Assembly (NCBI GenBank): GCA_003281715.1
Contig: QCBE01000008.1
Location: 1-58,458 of the forward strand
Length of the DNA stretch: 58,458 nucleotides
From: Prochlorococcus sp. AG-347-B23
GTDB lineage: Bacteria > Cyanobacteriota > Cyanobacteriia > PCC-6307 > Cyanobiaceae
Direction: 5' to 3'
Shown here: one piece after another, positions 48,594 to 58,458 of the stretch
Layout of the letters: the number at the start of each line of letters is the position of its first letter
Numbering within the stretch: the stretch's first letter is position 1
The notes under the pieces: model-generated
What the model saw: the letters and a program-made list of their open reading frames with translations, nothing else
The model's database searches: none
Told to the model about the DNA's origin: nothing
Translations under genes and position numbers: made by a program

Positions 48594-49214
48594 TTAGAAA
48601 TGAGAATTAAATTTTAAATATGGTAATTCATTAAATTTATTTTCAATTAGATTTTCATTCTCAAGAAGAGTTGAAGTCGCATCCCATTTTCCTGATAAAA
48701 ACATTTTTCTTGAGCTTTCTTTAATCTCAAGATCAATATTTAATTCTTTTGATTTTGCTGAGGAATTATTCAGATCAATTTCTAGGAATAAACTTTTATT
48801 ACCACTAAGATTTTGTAAGTCATGGATTGAATTTTTAGGAAGGGTAAAACATGGAACTCCTATTGCAATACAATTACCATAAAAAATATCGGCAAAACTC
48901 TCGCCGATTATTGCTCTTATACCCCATCTCATAAGTGCTTGAGGGGCATGTTCTCTGCTAGAACCGCATCCAAAATTGCTATTGACAATTAGTATTGTGG
49001 CATTTTTGTGTTCCTCCAAATCAAAAGGATGCTGTCCTTTTAAAGTTTTCCTATCGTCTTCAAAAACAGATTCACCCAATGAATCAAAGTTTACACACTT
49101 TAAAAAACGCGCAGGAATTATTCGATCCGTATCAATGTCGTTACCAATCAATGATATACATTGCCCTTTTATTTGTGTGATTTTTCCAATTGGTGGGGTA
49201 AACTCAAATTTCAT
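48594..49214 (-). CDS. leuD: 3-isopropylmalate dehydratase small subunit
   Basis: The 206-residue protein is the swivelling domain partner of LeuC. It has GNDIDTDRIIPARFLK near residue 24, NSNFGCGSSREHAPQAL, and AIIGESFADIFYGNC. The start ATG overlaps the leuC stop by one base (TAATG), so the two are translationally coupled. Together they isomerise 2- to 3-isopropylmalate in leucine synthesis. Confidence 0.97.
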   Translation of the reverse strand: MKFEFTPPIGKITQIKGQCISLIGNDIDTDRIIPARFLKCVNFDSLGESVFEDDRKTLKGQHPFDLEEHKNATILIVNSNFGCGSSREHAPQALMRWGIRAIIGESFADIFYGNCIAIGVPCFTLPKNSIHDLQNLSGNKSLFLEIDLNNSSAKSKELNIDLEIKESSRKMFLSGKWDATSTLLENENLIENKFNELPYLKFNSHF

Positions 49215-50620
49215 TAGTTAATAAATTCTCGAACGTCACTGACTTTGCCATTAATTGCGGCAGCAGCAACCATTGCTGGACTCATGAGTAGTGTTCTCCC
49301 TCTGGGAGATCCCTGTCTACCTTTGAAATTTCTATTACTAGAACTAGCACTAATTTGATTACCTACTAGCTTATCTGAATTCATTGCTAAACACATTGAG
49401 CAGCCTGGTTCTCTCCATTGAAATCCAGAATCCCTAAATATCTGATCAAGACCTTCTTGCTTCGCTTCATTGGCCACTTTTTCTGAACCAGGAACTACAA
49501 ATGCCTTTACATTCTTAGATACTTTTTTGTCTTTTAATACTTTAGCTGCAACTCTTAAGTCACTGATTCGCCCATTTGTGCAACTGCCTATGAAACAAAC
49601 CTCTACCGGAATATCTTTTATAGATTGTCCTGGCTTGAAATTCATATATTCATAAGCCTCTTCAGCAACTAATTTGTCATTTGGGGACAATTCATCTAAA
49701 AGAGGGATTTGTTGATTAATGCCTATACTTTGGCCTGGAGTAATCCCCCAGGTAACGGTTGGTTCTATTTTAGAGGCATCTATTGTAATTACATCATCAT
49801 AAATTGAGTCTTCATCGCTTTTTAATGATTTCCACCATGTGAGAGCTTTTTCCCAATGCTCATTTTTTGGTGAGCATAATTTATTTTTCATGTAACTAAA
49901 AGTCTTTTCATCAGGGTTTATGTAGCCGCATCTTGCTCCTCCTTCAATAGACATATTGCATATAGTCATTCTTTCTTCCATTGATAATACATTGATTGCA
50001 GGCCCTGCGAACTCATATGCAAAACCCACCCCAGCCTTTACACCGAGTGTATTAATAATATGAAGAACTAAATCCTTAGCATAAACCCCATTAGATAATT
50101 GATTTTCGCACCAAATTTGCCTTACCTTTAATTTATTCATGGATATGGTTTGGGTTGCAAGAACATCTCTTACTTGGCTAGTACCTATACCAAAAGCAAT
50201 TGACCCAAAAGCTCCATGAGTTGAAGTATGTGAATCTCCACAAGCGATTGTCATACCAGGTTGAGTTAGCCCCAATTCTGGAGCTACTACATGAACTATT
50301 CCTTGACTTCCACTACCAATATTAAAAAATTTTATTTTATGTTGTAAGCAGTTCTTCTCAAGTGTTTCAATCATTTGCTCTGCAAGATTATCTTTGAAAG
50401 GTCTGCTTTGATTATCTGTTGGCACAATGTGATCAACTGTAGCTACAGTTCTACTAGGGAATTTTACTGTTAAATTTTTGTCTTTTAAAGCGCCAAATGC
50501 TTGAGGACTAGTCACTTCATGGATTAAGTGAAGACCAATAAAAATTTGATCTGAGCCACCAGGAAGGCTGGAAACTTTATGTAAATCCCAAACTTTATCA
50601 AATAAGGTATCTTTACTCAA
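49214..50620 (-). CDS. leuC: 3-isopropylmalate dehydratase large subunit
   Basis: The 468-residue aconitase-family protein binds a 4Fe-4S cluster. The family segments [26 protein letters not shown], the [13 protein letters not shown] cysteine ligand and [11 protein letters not shown] with the CxxC pair are all present. It is positioned upstream of leuD and 13 bases after cinA in the glyA-cinA-leuC-leuD run. Confidence 0.97.
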   Translation of the reverse strand: MSKDTLFDKVWDLHKVSSLPGGSDQIFIGLHLIHEVTSPQAFGALKDKNLTVKFPSRTVATVDHIVPTDNQSRPFKDNLAEQMIETLEKNCLQHKIKFFNIGSGSQGIVHVVAPELGLTQPGMTIACGDSHTSTHGAFGSIAFGIGTSQVRDVLATQTISMNKLKVRQIWCENQLSNGVYAKDLVLHIINTLGVKAGVGFAYEFAGPAINVLSMEERMTICNMSIEGGARCGYINPDEKTFSYMKNKLCSPKNEHWEKALTWWKSLKSDEDSIYDDVITIDASKIEPTVTWGITPGQSIGINQQIPLLDELSPNDKLVAEEAYEYMNFKPGQSIKDIPVEVCFIGSCTNGRISDLRVAAKVLKDKKVSKNVKAFVVPGSEKVANEAKQEGLDQIFRDSGFQWREPGCSMCLAMNSDKLVGNQISASSSNRNFKGRQGSPRGRTLLMSPAMVAAAAINGKVSDVREFIN

Positions 50621-50633
50621 TTTGTAAAAAAAG

Positions 50634-51908
50634 CTACTTACTATTTGATAATAAGATTAATCTGAGGCTGTTCAAACACACATTTACACTTAGTGTTTGA
50701 ATTTCAATTCTGTTTCGGGTTGAGTTAAATATTTTTTTTATATTAGTGATGTGATTATTTGGTCCTGAAATTGAGATATAGACAAGTCCAACTGGTTTAT
50801 CTGGACTGCCTCCATTAGGACCAGCTATCCCACTAATTGCTATAGCCCAATCTGCTCCTAATTTCTCTTTTACATTTATTGCCATGGCCTCACAAACTTC
50901 TTCAGAAACAGCTCCATACTTTGTAAGCTTTTCTTTAGAAATATTTAATAATGAATTTTTTAGCTCATTACTATAGGAAACAATACTACCTTGAAAAACT
51001 TGAGATGAACCTGATATTGATGTTAGAGATGAAGATAGAAGACCTCCGGTGCAGGATTCAGCAAACACAATAGTTTGGTTCCTCTTAGTCAACTCTTTTA
51101 TTAAAACGCTTGGCAAAGTATCATTATCTTCTCCAAAAATAAACTTTGAAAAATCTTTTTTTAATTTTTCTTTTACAGGCTTAATTATTTTTTTTGCGTC
51201 TAGGTCATTCTTTGCTCGCGCAGTAATTCTGATTTTAACCTCTCCTAAGTTTGCATATGGAGCAACAGTTGGGTTTTTAAGATTTAATAGATCATTTATT
51301 TTTTCTGCAACGCTAGATTCTCCAATTCCTGCAAATTTAAGAGTATTTGAAAAAAAGGAATAACTATCTGAGAATTTGGTTTTAATGAAATCATAAGCAG
51401 TCTCTTCCCACATAGTTTTCATTTCACTAGGTACTCCAGGGAAAGTAAGAATAGTAAATCCTTTTACTGGTTCCCATATCATTCCTGGGGCAGTGCCTCT
51501 AGGGTTATTAATTATTTGAGCATTTTTTGGGAAGAAACATTGTTTCCTTAAGCTAGAGGAATCGTTTTTGAGCTTTGAGTTTGGAAGTTTTTGTTTAATT
51601 TCATCCCATAAGTGAGGTCTTTCAAAAATAGATACATTAAAAGATTTGGCTATTGCTTCAGTAGTTAAGTCATCTGGGGTGGGTCCCAATCCACCCGTTG
51701 TAATTAGAAGATTACTTCTTTTCGATATTTCTTGAATTACTTTTATAATTCGATCACAATTATCACCTACAGTTGATTGCCTAAAGTGATTTAAGCCTAA
51801 TAGCGACAACTGTTCAGAAATCCATTGAGCATTTGTGTTTATGATATTTCCTAAAAGTAACTCAGTTCCAATAGAAAGAATTTCAACTCCCTTGGAATTA
51901 GGACTCAT
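50634..51908 (-). CDS. cinA: CinA-like protein (nicotinamide-nucleotide amidase)
   Basis: The 424-residue protein has an N-terminal MoaB-like COG1058 domain ([20 protein letters not shown], then [18 protein letters not shown]) and a C-terminal CinA domain (about 258-424) with [19 protein letters not shown] and [16 protein letters not shown]. Family members salvage nicotinamide mononucleotide and hydrolyse ADP-ribose. Its start overlaps the glyA stop by 4 bases (ATGA). Confidence 0.94.
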   Translation of the reverse strand: MSPNSKGVEILSIGTELLLGNIINTNAQWISEQLSLLGLNHFRQSTVGDNCDRIIKVIQEISKRSNLLITTGGLGPTPDDLTTEAIAKSFNVSIFERPHLWDEIKQKLPNSKLKNDSSSLRKQCFFPKNAQIINNPRGTAPGMIWEPVKGFTILTFPGVPSEMKTMWEETAYDFIKTKFSDSYSFFSNTLKFAGIGESSVAEKINDLLNLKNPTVAPYANLGEVKIRITARAKNDLDAKKIIKPVKEKLKKDFSKFIFGEDNDTLPSVLIKELTKRNQTIVFAESCTGGLLSSSLTSISGSSQVFQGSIVSYSNELKNSLLNISKEKLTKYGAVSEEVCEAMAINVKEKLGADWAIAISGIAGPNGGSPDKPVGLVYISISGPNNHITNIKKIFNSTRNRIEIQTLSVNVCLNSLRLILLSNSK

Positions 51909-53176
51909 TTAATTGATGCTTCAAGTTTGCCTTCATAAAGAGGAAAACGATTACATAAGTTTAATACTCTTTCTTTACATTGACTTTCAATCAGTGAATC
52001 ATTTGGGTTAAGTAATCTATCAGCAATAATTTCGCCAACTTCAGCAAAAGCATTCTCATTAAAGCCTCTAGTAGTTAAAGCAGCAGTACCCAACCTTAAC
52101 CCGCTTGTTACAAAAGGTGATTCGGGGTCAAATGGAACAGTATTTTTATTTGCAGTGATATTCACTTCACTTACTAGCAAGTCAGCAATTTTACCTGTCA
52201 TATTGATACTTCTTAAATCGAGTAAAACAATATGATTATCAGTGCCTCCACTAACGATATCAATACCTCTATTTATTAAAGTTGAAGCTAGAACTTTGGC
52301 ATTTTTTATTACTTGTTGGGAATAATTAACAAAATCTTGCTGTAAGGCTTCTCCAAATGCAACTGCTTTAGCTGCAATAATGTGTTCTAGGGGCCCCCCT
52401 TGAGTCCCTGGGAAAACAGATTTATCAAATTTCTTGCCAAATTCTGCATCTTTACACAAAATAAGACCTCCTCTTGGCCCCCTTAATGTTTTATGAGTAG
52501 TTGTAGTTACTACATCACAATAAGGAATTGGATTTGGATGGAGTTTACTTGCTACAAGACCTGCTATGTGTGCAATATCAGCCATTAAGAATGCACCGAC
52601 TTCATCTGCAATTTTCCTGAATGATTCAAAATCGATTGTTCTTGGATAAGCTGAATATCCGCATATGATCAATTTTGGTTTTGTTTCAAGTGCTATCTCT
52701 CTTATTTCATCAAAATTTAATTCACTACTCTCTTTGTTTACACCATAGTGAACTGCATTGAACCACTTACCACTCATATTTACTGGAGATCCATGAGTTA
52801 AGTGTCCACCATGAGATAAATCCATCCCTAGGATTGTGTCACCGGGTTTAAGTAAACTTAGGAAAACAGCAGCATTTGCCTGTGCTCCACTATGGGGCTG
52901 TACATTAGCCCAATTTGCATTAAATAATTTTTTTGCTCTTTGAATAGCTAATTCTTCGATTTCATCAACAAATTCACATCCCCCGTAATATCTTTTTTGA
53001 GGTAATCCCTCTGCATATTTATTTGTAAGGACTGATCCTTGAGCCTGCATGACTGCAATTGATGCGAAATTTTCGCTTGCGATTAACTCAAGATGAGTTT
53101 CTTGTCTATTTTTTTCAGAGTTAATAAACCTGGATATTACTGGATCACTTTCTTTAAGATCTTGATGGATATTCAT
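51905..53176 (-). CDS. glyA: Serine hydroxymethyltransferase
   Basis: The 423-residue PLP enzyme has [16 protein letters not shown] near the start, [29 protein letters not shown], and the cofactor lysine in [15 protein letters not shown]. It interconverts serine and glycine with tetrahydrofolate and supplies one-carbon units. Coupled to cinA and followed by leuCD, it heads a minus-strand operon. tRNA-Arg lies 77 bases upstream on the same strand. Confidence 0.98.
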   Translation of the reverse strand: MNIHQDLKESDPVISRFINSEKNRQETHLELIASENFASIAVMQAQGSVLTNKYAEGLPQKRYYGGCEFVDEIEELAIQRAKKLFNANWANVQPHSGAQANAAVFLSLLKPGDTILGMDLSHGGHLTHGSPVNMSGKWFNAVHYGVNKESSELNFDEIREIALETKPKLIICGYSAYPRTIDFESFRKIADEVGAFLMADIAHIAGLVASKLHPNPIPYCDVVTTTTHKTLRGPRGGLILCKDAEFGKKFDKSVFPGTQGGPLEHIIAAKAVAFGEALQQDFVNYSQQVIKNAKVLASTLINRGIDIVSGGTDNHIVLLDLRSINMTGKIADLLVSEVNITANKNTVPFDPESPFVTSGLRLGTAALTTRGFNENAFAEVGEIIADRLLNPNDSLIESQCKERVLNLCNRFPLYEGKLEASIK

Positions 53177-53253
53177 TGAATTTTATAACTAATAACCATA
53201 ATATAGACGATATTTTTTAGAAAAATATAAAAAGAATATTTCATAATTTAAAA

Positions 53254-53327
53254 CGCGCCTGGAGAGATTCGAACTCCCGACACCCTGATCCGTAGTCAGG
53301 TGCTCTAATCCACTGAGCTACAGGCGC
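53254..53327 (-). tRNA. tRNA-Arg (ACG)
   Basis: Read on the minus strand, the 74 bases fold as a tRNA with acceptor GCGCCTG/CAGGCGC, D-arm GCTCAGTGGATTAGAGC, anticodon stem CCTGA/TCAGG around CTACGGA (anticodon ACG, presumably edited to ICG), and T-arm GTTCGAATC. The discriminator base is G and CCA is not encoded. Confidence 0.97.
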
Positions 53328-53413
53328 ATAATTATGTAATATCTCTGTTTCAGGGTCTCTTAGTCAACTAGATTTCAGGTAAAATATCTATTATTAACAA
53401 TCTAATTATTAAT

Positions 53414-53665
53414 ATGCCAATAAAGTGGTACGGAAATGGTGATTTAGAAGATCCCATTTATAAACATTTTTCTCGAATAGTAAATTTTGTTATTCACTGC
53501 ATGATATTTACTGCGATAGTAAGTGGTACTTGGCTTCTAAAAGAAATTAAATATGAAATCGCTTTTTTTAATAATTTTGCAATTTTCTGGTCAATTCTTT
53601 TAGCCTCCCATTTACTATTTGTAATTTTGAAAAAACCAAAAGATACTTCAAAACAATCAACTTAA
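53414..53665 (+). CDS. Small two-helix membrane protein of unknown function
   Basis: I recognise no family for this 83-residue protein. It has two membrane helices (about 24-42 and 53-72), a tryptophan-containing N-terminus MPIKWYGNGDLEDPIYK and a basic C-terminal tail. The position shortly after a tRNA and 14 bases before the next small gene suggests a short operon. No cysteine pair or ligand motif stands out. Confidence 0.65.
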   Translation: MPIKWYGNGDLEDPIYKHFSRIVNFVIHCMIFTAIVSGTWLLKEIKYEIAFFNNFAIFWSILLASHLLFVILKKPKDTSKQST

Positions 53666-53679
53666 TTAATTTTTAATTT

Positions 53680-53970
53680 ATGGACTCGCAGATACGAATA
53701 AGTGATCTAGAAAATATTATTTCAGAAAAGGTTTTCATAAAAATAGAAAAGTGGAATTTATATCTTGGAGATGCTGGCCTAGCTAGAAATCTTGCTATTG
53801 AATGTATCAGCAATAAAGATCAAGGCCCATTGGAGGCTGCGAAAATAAGTTTGAAAGCAATAAATGTAAAAGTAGGGGATGGTGTTAACAGTATTCCACT
53901 GATCAATTTGATAACTAACTCACAAATTCTAGAATTAGAGGAGATTTTGGAAAGTTTTTTTGAAAACTAA
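53680..53970 (+). CDS. DUF3181-like small protein
   Basis: The 96-residue acidic, mostly helical protein has ISEKVFIKIEKWNLYLGDAGLARNLAIEC (key part KWNLYLGDAGLARNLA) and a terminal LEEILESFF, which resembles the cyanobacterial DUF3181 family. The function is unknown. It overlaps the convergent murJ stop by 4 bases and follows the small membrane protein by 14 bases. Confidence 0.68.
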   Translation: MDSQIRISDLENIISEKVFIKIEKWNLYLGDAGLARNLAIECISNKDQGPLEAAKISLKAINVKVGDGVNSIPLINLITNSQILELEEILESFFEN

Positions 53971-55589
53971 ATCTTTTTTTTATAGACTTTAAATTTATTT
54001 ACTTTCAGGTATTTTGTAAGAAAAAAATAAATTACAAAAAAAGTTAGGGATCCAAATATTAATAATAAAAATTCTCCGAGATTTGAATTTAAGTTATTTG
54101 TAGTTTTAAGAATAGTAAAACAAAGGGTGCTATCTATAAATGCAGCTAATGACATGAGGATAATTTTCCTTAATAAATTCAAGTTAGGCAAGAAGATATT
54201 TTCATTTCTCAGATTAAAAGAAAGCAACACACAAACTATAAAGTTGACTATTACTGAAGATAAAATTATTCCTACAACTCCAAAATTATATGGAGAAAGA
54301 TTCCCAAAATTATTAATTGGGGCACCAATTAATAACCAATCAAAAAAAATATTTAATATTATCCCTGCAGATGATGACTTGAAAGGGAAGTTTGTTTTTT
54401 CTATTGAATAGTAAATTCTTACTAATAAATCCCTATAAAGATAAAAAGGTATGCCAACTGCATAAGCAATTAATATATTTTTTACCTTTAACGCCGCTGA
54501 ATAATCAAAAGATCCTCTCTGAAAAACTAACTCTACTATTTGATTATTAAATGTTATAAAAAATGCTGTTAAAAAAATAGTTGACAAGAAACAGTACTCT
54601 ATTCCAGATATCAATTTTTTTTGGAGGCCTATATAGTCTCTATCACTCCTCAATTTAGAGAATTTTGGAAGTAATGGCAAAATCAAAGAGTTAGATAATA
54701 TGCCTAATGGGGCTTGTATCAGAAAGTTTCCGTAAGCTAGTCCCGATGCTGCTCCTTGAAAACTTGAAGCGAAAAACATATCGATAAAAACATTAATTTG
54801 ACTGAGACCTGATGAGATAGATGCTGGAATAATTAGTTTGAAAATCCTCCTCTCTTCATTATTAAATAATTGGAAGTTTGAATTAAATCTCAAGAGACCA
54901 ATTTTATTTATTTCCAAAATTTGAACAATAAACTGAATTAAAGTTCCGGTCAAAGTTGCAAAAGCTAGTAATCCCGCATAAGTAAAGAAGTGAGAAAATA
55001 CATTTTCATGGTTAAAAATCCAACTTAATAAAATAAAAAAAATAGTAGTTAGGCTTGTTATCGCTGGACTTATACTTGATAAAAAGAATTTTCTTTGGGA
55101 ATTTAAGGCGCCAAAGCTTAAACCTATGAATCCTGATAAAGGGATACAAGGTGTAAGTATTTTTAATTGGTAAGTGGCTATTGATTTAGCTTCGGAACTT
55201 ATATTGGGAGCTAATAATTCAATTAATAAATTGGAATTAAAGTATATCAATATAGCTAAACCAATTAATAATATTGAAAGTTTTATGCTTACATGAGTTA
55301 AAACAATCCCTCCATTTTTTTTGTTAAGGGGAGTTAGAACTGCAACGACTGCGTTATGTAAGGGACCATTAATGCCACCAATGATTATTAGCAAAAAACC
55401 TGGAATTATATATGCATAATTAAATGCGTCGTATGTTACCCCAACTCCAAAAGCAGCAGCTATGAATATTTGTCTTATACATCCAGCTAATTTACTAAGA
55501 CTAGTACCAAATGAAATTGAAAAAACATTATTTTTTAAAAATGAATGCATTTGGAGTTGTCTAAATTTTTCAAGAAGTTTAAGTTTCAA
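53967..55589 (-). CDS. murJ: Lipid II flippase MurJ (MviN family)
   Basis: The 540-residue protein has about fourteen membrane helices in a MATE-like arrangement. It has FGTSLSKLAGCIRQIFIAAAFG near the N-terminus, NGPLHNAVVAVLTPL, and the central QINVFIDMFFASSFQGAASGLAYG segment (only its start cited as motif). MurJ flips the peptidoglycan precursor lipid II across the plasma membrane. It is divergent from sfsA, with 31 bases between the starts. Confidence 0.92.
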   Translation of the reverse strand: MKLKLLEKFRQLQMHSFLKNNVFSISFGTSLSKLAGCIRQIFIAAAFGVGVTYDAFNYAYIIPGFLLIIIGGINGPLHNAVVAVLTPLNKKNGGIVLTHVSIKLSILLIGLAILIYFNSNLLIELLAPNISSEAKSIATYQLKILTPCIPLSGFIGLSFGALNSQRKFFLSSISPAITSLTTIFFILLSWIFNHENVFSHFFTYAGLLAFATLTGTLIQFIVQILEINKIGLLRFNSNFQLFNNEERRIFKLIIPASISSGLSQINVFIDMFFASSFQGAASGLAYGNFLIQAPLGILSNSLILPLLPKFSKLRSDRDYIGLQKKLISGIEYCFLSTIFLTAFFITFNNQIVELVFQRGSFDYSAALKVKNILIAYAVGIPFYLYRDLLVRIYYSIEKTNFPFKSSSAGIILNIFFDWLLIGAPINNFGNLSPYNFGVVGIILSSVIVNFIVCVLLSFNLRNENIFLPNLNLLRKIILMSLAAFIDSTLCFTILKTTNNLNSNLGEFLLLIFGSLTFFVIYFFLTKYLKVNKFKVYKKKI

Positions 55590-55620
55590 TTATATTTGAT
55601 TTTTAACTAACAACATATTT

Positions 55621-56373
55621 ATGAATGATCGGATAATTGAATTTGATCCATTAATTGAAGGAGTTTTAATCAAGAGGTATAAGAGATTTCTTGCAGATAT
55701 AAAATTAGAGAGCGGAGAGGTAGTAACTGCTCATTGTGCCAACACAGGCCCAATGAAGGGACTTTTGAGTGAGGGAGCAAAGGTAAGAATAAGTGTTTCC
55801 TCTTCTCCAAAAAGAAAATTACCTTTTACTTGGGAACAGATATGTGTTTTAGATGCAAAAAATGAGGAGGTTTGGGTTGGTATTAATACTCTATTTGCAA
55901 ATAAGTTAATCAAAAAGGTCATTGAGAAAAATTTGCTTGACGAAATAATAGGAGAAATAGAGACAATTAAATCTGAAGTTCCGTATGGAAAAGATCAAAA
56001 AAGCAGAATTGACTTTTTTTTAACTCCAAAATCTTCAAATCCTGATAAACGTAACATTTACGTAGAGGTTAAAAATACGACTTGGATTAGAGAAAATGTA
56101 GCTCTATTCCCTGACACAGTAACGAAAAGAGGCCAAAAACACCTCATAGAATTAAAGGAATTAATTCCTGAAAGTAAAAGTGTATTAGTACTTTGTATTA
56201 CAAGAAAAGACGCTTGTTTTTTTTCCCCAGGTGATGAGGCAGATCCCTTATACGGCAATCTTTTTAGAGAATCTTTAAGTGCAGGAATGATAACGATTCC
56301 TTGTTCCTTTGAATTTCATATAGACCACATAACATGGAGAGGAATTAAACCTTTGAAATTAATAAAATCTTGA
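55621..56373 (+). CDS. sfsA: Sugar fermentation stimulation protein homologue SfsA
   Basis: The 250-residue protein has the SfsA pattern: [20 protein letters not shown] near the N-terminus, [12 protein letters not shown], the RIDFFLTP strand, VEVKNTTW and [13 protein letters not shown]. The acidic and lysine residues suggest a nuclease-like fold, and the family has a proposed DNA-binding role that remains poorly defined. The ATG start is clear. Confidence 0.93.
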   Translation: MNDRIIEFDPLIEGVLIKRYKRFLADIKLESGEVVTAHCANTGPMKGLLSEGAKVRISVSSSPKRKLPFTWEQICVLDAKNEEVWVGINTLFANKLIKKVIEKNLLDEIIGEIETIKSEVPYGKDQKSRIDFFLTPKSSNPDKRNIYVEVKNTTWIRENVALFPDTVTKRGQKHLIELKELIPESKSVLVLCITRKDACFFSPGDEADPLYGNLFRESLSAGMITIPCSFEFHIDHITWRGIKPLKLIKS

Positions 56374-56445
56374 TATTTTGAAATTTCTAAAAATAAAATT
56401 TTTTTAATCTAACAAATATTTTTTTAAGGTGCAACTATAAAAATG

Positions 56446-56488
56446 GTAACAACAACTACTAGACACCGATAAGTTTTTTGAATAAATT
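56446..56488 (+). promoter_or_regulatory. NtcA-activated promoter of amt1
   Basis: GTA-ACAACAAC-TAC at 56446-56459 is a perfect GTA-N8-TAC NtcA box. A -10 element TAAATT (TAN3T) at 56483-56488 begins 23 bases after the box, the spacing of class II NtcA promoters. This fits activation of ammonium uptake under nitrogen stress by NtcA, whose gene is in this window. Confidence 0.8.
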
Positions 56489-56501
56489 TAAATTTGAAAG
56501 G

Positions 56502-56522
56502 AAACAGTAAAACTGTTTTTTT
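56502..56522 (+). promoter_or_regulatory. Terminator-like hairpin in the amt1 leader
   Basis: AAACAGT (56502-56508) and ACTGTTT (56512-56518) are complementary around AAA and merge into a seven-T run ending at 56522. It lies between the NtcA promoter and the amt1 ATG at 56542 and resembles a weak intrinsic terminator or attenuator; this is inferred from form only. Confidence 0.4.
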
Positions 56523-56541
56523 GCAGATCTAATTTTTTTTT

Positions 56542-58002
56542 ATGACCACTGCTTTGCAAACGCCTCAAAGGCGCTCTAGGTCCAGACTTCAAGATGCAAG
56601 TCTTGTTAATGGACCTATGCTCCTTTTGAGGAGTATTCGAGGATTTAGTTCAAACCGCTCCATGTTGTGGCTTGCAACTGTTCCCCTAGCTTTGTTTGGT
56701 TTAGGTATTTTTAATCTCTCAGCTCACGCAGCTGATTTACCTGAGTTGAATGCAGCTTTTCTTGCTAACAATTTATGGCTTTTGATCGCTACTATTTTAG
56801 TGATCTTCATGAACGCCGGTTTCGCTATGGTTGAGGCAGGTATGTGCCGTTCTAAGAACGCTGTTAACATTCTTGCTAAAAACCTCTTTGTATTTGCTCT
56901 AGCTGTAACTTCTTATTGGTTTATCGGCTATTCATTAATGTACGGAGGAAGTGTTGCTGACGGATGGCTTTATTTTGGAGGCTTATTTTTTGATCCAACA
57001 GTTACTGCAGATATGGTAACTGATGCTGGATTAGTCCCAACTGTTGATTTCTTGTTCCAGTCTGCTTTTGCAGGAACTGCGGCAACTATCGTTTCCGGTC
57101 TTGTTGCTGAAAGAGTTAAATTTGGAGAATTTGTTGTTTTTGCTGTTGTATTAACTGCATTTATATATCCAATTGCTGGTAGCTGGAAATGGAATGGTGG
57201 TTGGCTTGATTCTCTAGGTTTTGTTGATTTTGCTGGTTCTTCAATTGTTCACTCAGTTGGAGCATGGGCGGGTCTTGTAGGAGCTATGCTTCTTGGACCA
57301 AGAATTGGCAAATATTCTGATGGGAAACCACAGGCTATGCCAGGACACAATATGGCTATAGCTACTCTAGGTGCATTAGTCCTATGGATAGGTTGGTACG
57401 GATTTAACCCCGGTTCTCAACTTGCTATGGATCAATGGGTTCCATATGTTGCTGTAACAACTACTTTAGCCGCCGCCGCTGGAGCTATTGGTGCAACTAT
57501 TGTTTCAACATTAACTTCTGGTAAGCCTGATCTTACAATGATAATTAACGGTATCCTTGCTGGTTTGGTTAGTATTACTGCCGGTTGTGGTGATATGACC
57601 CTTGCTGGAGCCTGGTTTGCAGGACTAGTAGGCGGAATTATCGTTGTATTTTCTGTAGCAGCACTTGATGCCGCTGAAATCGATGATCCTGTAGGTGCAT
57701 TCTCTGTTCATGGAGTTTGTGGTGTATGGGGTACTGTAGTTATCGGTCTTTGGGGTACAGCTGTACAAGGTGATGGAGCAGGTATGGGATTGTTCAATGG
57801 TGGAGGTATTACCCTTCTTCTAGTTCAAGCTCTTGGTGCCGCAGCTTATGCTATTTGGACACTAGTTACTTGTTGGATTGCCTGGTCTGTAATTGGAGGT
57901 TTATTCGGTGGAATCCGAGTATCTGAAGAGGAAGAGACACAAGGCTTAGATATAGGAGAGCATGGAATGGAAGCATATCCAGACTTTGCATCTGCTAAAT
58001 AA
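56542..58002 (+). CDS. amt1: Ammonium transporter Amt1
   Basis: The 486-residue protein has a basic N-terminal extension of about 45 residues, then a hydrophobic leader (LWLATVPLALFGLGIFNLSAHAA) and eleven membrane helices of the Amt/Rh family. Motifs include NAGFAMVEAGMCRSKNAVNIL, the FVDFAGSSIVHSVGAWAGLVGA signature with the pore histidine, and the second pore-histidine segment FSVHGVCGVWG. Amt proteins import ammonium across the plasma membrane. Control by NtcA is supported by the upstream box, and transcription ends at a strong hairpin just after the stop. Confidence 0.97.
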   Translation: MTTALQTPQRRSRSRLQDASLVNGPMLLLRSIRGFSSNRSMLWLATVPLALFGLGIFNLSAHAADLPELNAAFLANNLWLLIATILVIFMNAGFAMVEAGMCRSKNAVNILAKNLFVFALAVTSYWFIGYSLMYGGSVADGWLYFGGLFFDPTVTADMVTDAGLVPTVDFLFQSAFAGTAATIVSGLVAERVKFGEFVVFAVVLTAFIYPIAGSWKWNGGWLDSLGFVDFAGSSIVHSVGAWAGLVGAMLLGPRIGKYSDGKPQAMPGHNMAIATLGALVLWIGWYGFNPGSQLAMDQWVPYVAVTTTLAAAAGAIGATIVSTLTSGKPDLTMIINGILAGLVSITAGCGDMTLAGAWFAGLVGGIIVVFSVAALDAAEIDDPVGAFSVHGVCGVWGTVVIGLWGTAVQGDGAGMGLFNGGGITLLLVQALGAAAYAIWTLVTCWIAWSVIGGLFGGIRVSEEEETQGLDIGEHGMEAYPDFASAK

Positions 58003-58023
58003 TCAAACTAAAAATTGATTTAA

Positions 58024-58056
58024 GAAACCTGACTTATGTCAGGTTTCTTTTTTTTT
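58024..58056 (+). terminator. Intrinsic terminator of amt1
   Basis: A perfect 10-base stem GAAACCTGAC/GTCAGGTTTC with loop TTAT is followed by nine T, 22 bases after the amt1 stop. Confidence 0.95.
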
Positions 58057-58091
58057 ACGAAAAATTATTTAAAACGTTGTAATATAAAATA

Positions 58092-58458
58092 ATGGATACT
58101 CAAGCTTTTAGAAGATCTCTTCATCATTCTGATAGATATAATAGAAGGGGTTTCGATTCTCCAACAAAAAGAGCCCAAGCGTTAGAAGAAGCTTACCAAA
58201 GTGATTTGATAAGTTCTATTAGGGATAACGGTTTTACTTACACTAAAGGAAGACTAAATATTAAGTTAGCTAAAGCCTTCGGTTTCTGTTGGGGAGTTGA
58301 AAGAGCTGTGGCGATGGCTTATGAAACTAGAAGACATTACCCAAATGAGAATATTTGGATAACAAACGAAATAATTCATAATCCCTCGGTTAATGATCAT
58401 TTAAGAAAGATGAATGTAAAATTCATTTCAGCTAAAAATGGAATAAAAGATTTTTCAT
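58092..58458 (+). CDS. ispH: 4-hydroxy-3-methylbut-2-enyl diphosphate reductase, partial
   Basis: From ATG 58092 the frame reads [21 protein letters not shown] and continues to the window edge. It contains [21 protein letters not shown] with the first iron-sulfur cysteine (FCWGVERA), then [13 protein letters not shown] with the active-site histidine. IspH makes isopentenyl and dimethylallyl diphosphate in the MEP pathway, supplying carotenoids and chlorophyll phytyl chains. Only about 122 residues of roughly 400 are inside the window. Confidence 0.95.
   Translation, partial: MDTQAFRRSLHHSDRYNRRGFDSPTKRAQALEEAYQSDLISSIRDNGFTYTKGRLNIKLAKAFGFCWGVERAVAMAYETRRHYPNENIWITNEIIHNPSVNDHLRKMNVKFISAKNGIKDFS

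Overview
The window is a strongly A+T-rich, gene-dense piece of a marine picocyanobacterial chromosome, most likely Prochlorococcus marinus of a high-light clade. The case rests on base composition, the absence of phycobilisome genes, photosystem II genes (psbA, psbO, psbH, psbN, psbI), NtcA-type nitrogen control, a SulP-type bicarbonate transporter next to SbtA/SbtB, a ClpB2-type chaperone beside secE, and several cyanobacteria-only small families (DUF2555, Ycf20, DUF3084, DUF3146, DUF3181, DUF3769). The strain is not resolved. I see no prophage, insertion sequence or CRISPR array; the region is core genome.

Layout. 1-4889 (minus): clpB, secE, nusG, rplK and rplA (cut by the window edge), a translation/transcription operon. 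5151-8430: enolase facing an ABC1/UbiB kinase and a small helical partner. 8683-12617: a thioredoxin-reductase-like flavoprotein, then the inorganic-carbon uptake cluster bicA-sbtA-sbtB. 12826-17999 (plus): hemB, a glyoxalase-fold protein, mutS2, obg and a small gene. 18071-20289: cp12, a glutathione S-transferase and an aspartoacylase. 20407-23675: a 42-residue reading frame, psbA, aroC and an aldolase. 23695-29318 (minus): ftsH, sat, psbO, coaBC and a DUF2555 gene. 29536-33255: a small gene, ycf20, pyrB, mpg, gatC and crtR. 33374-38669: tRNA-Leu, a Ycf66-like gene, ileS, two unknown genes and trmB. 38677-42532: glmM, a thioredoxin-like gene, thyX, dcd and a CobO-like gene. 42736-46559: ntcA, DUF3084, an RNase-H-fold gene, DUF3146, pth, psbH, psbN and psbI. 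46587-53327: an LptD-like gene, then tRNA-Arg, glyA, cinA, leuC and leuD. 53414-58458: two small genes, murJ, sfsA, amt1 and the start of ispH.

How the genes work together. Photosynthesis (D1, PsbO, PsbH, PsbN, PsbI, an FtsH protease, carotenoid hydroxylase), carbon supply and Calvin-cycle control (BicA, SbtA, SbtB, CP12) and nitrogen acquisition (NtcA, Amt1) lie among ordinary housekeeping genes. A perfect GTA-N8-TAC NtcA box with a correctly spaced -10 element precedes amt1, and a near-consensus one precedes ntcA.

The most notable observations are four reading frames interrupted where conserved, probably important genes should be intact (nusG, a Ycf66-like gene, crtR, mpg). Two of them are restored by a single base in a homopolymer, which points to sequence or assembly error, or less likely to slippage. 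Others are a CobO/BtuR-family protein without its Walker A lysine, a thioredoxin-reductase-like protein without an NADPH motif, a CP12 without the N-terminal cysteine pair, an SbtB without the C-terminal loop, a small frame with a good ribosome binding site upstream of psbA, and several unexplained dyads in divergent promoter regions.
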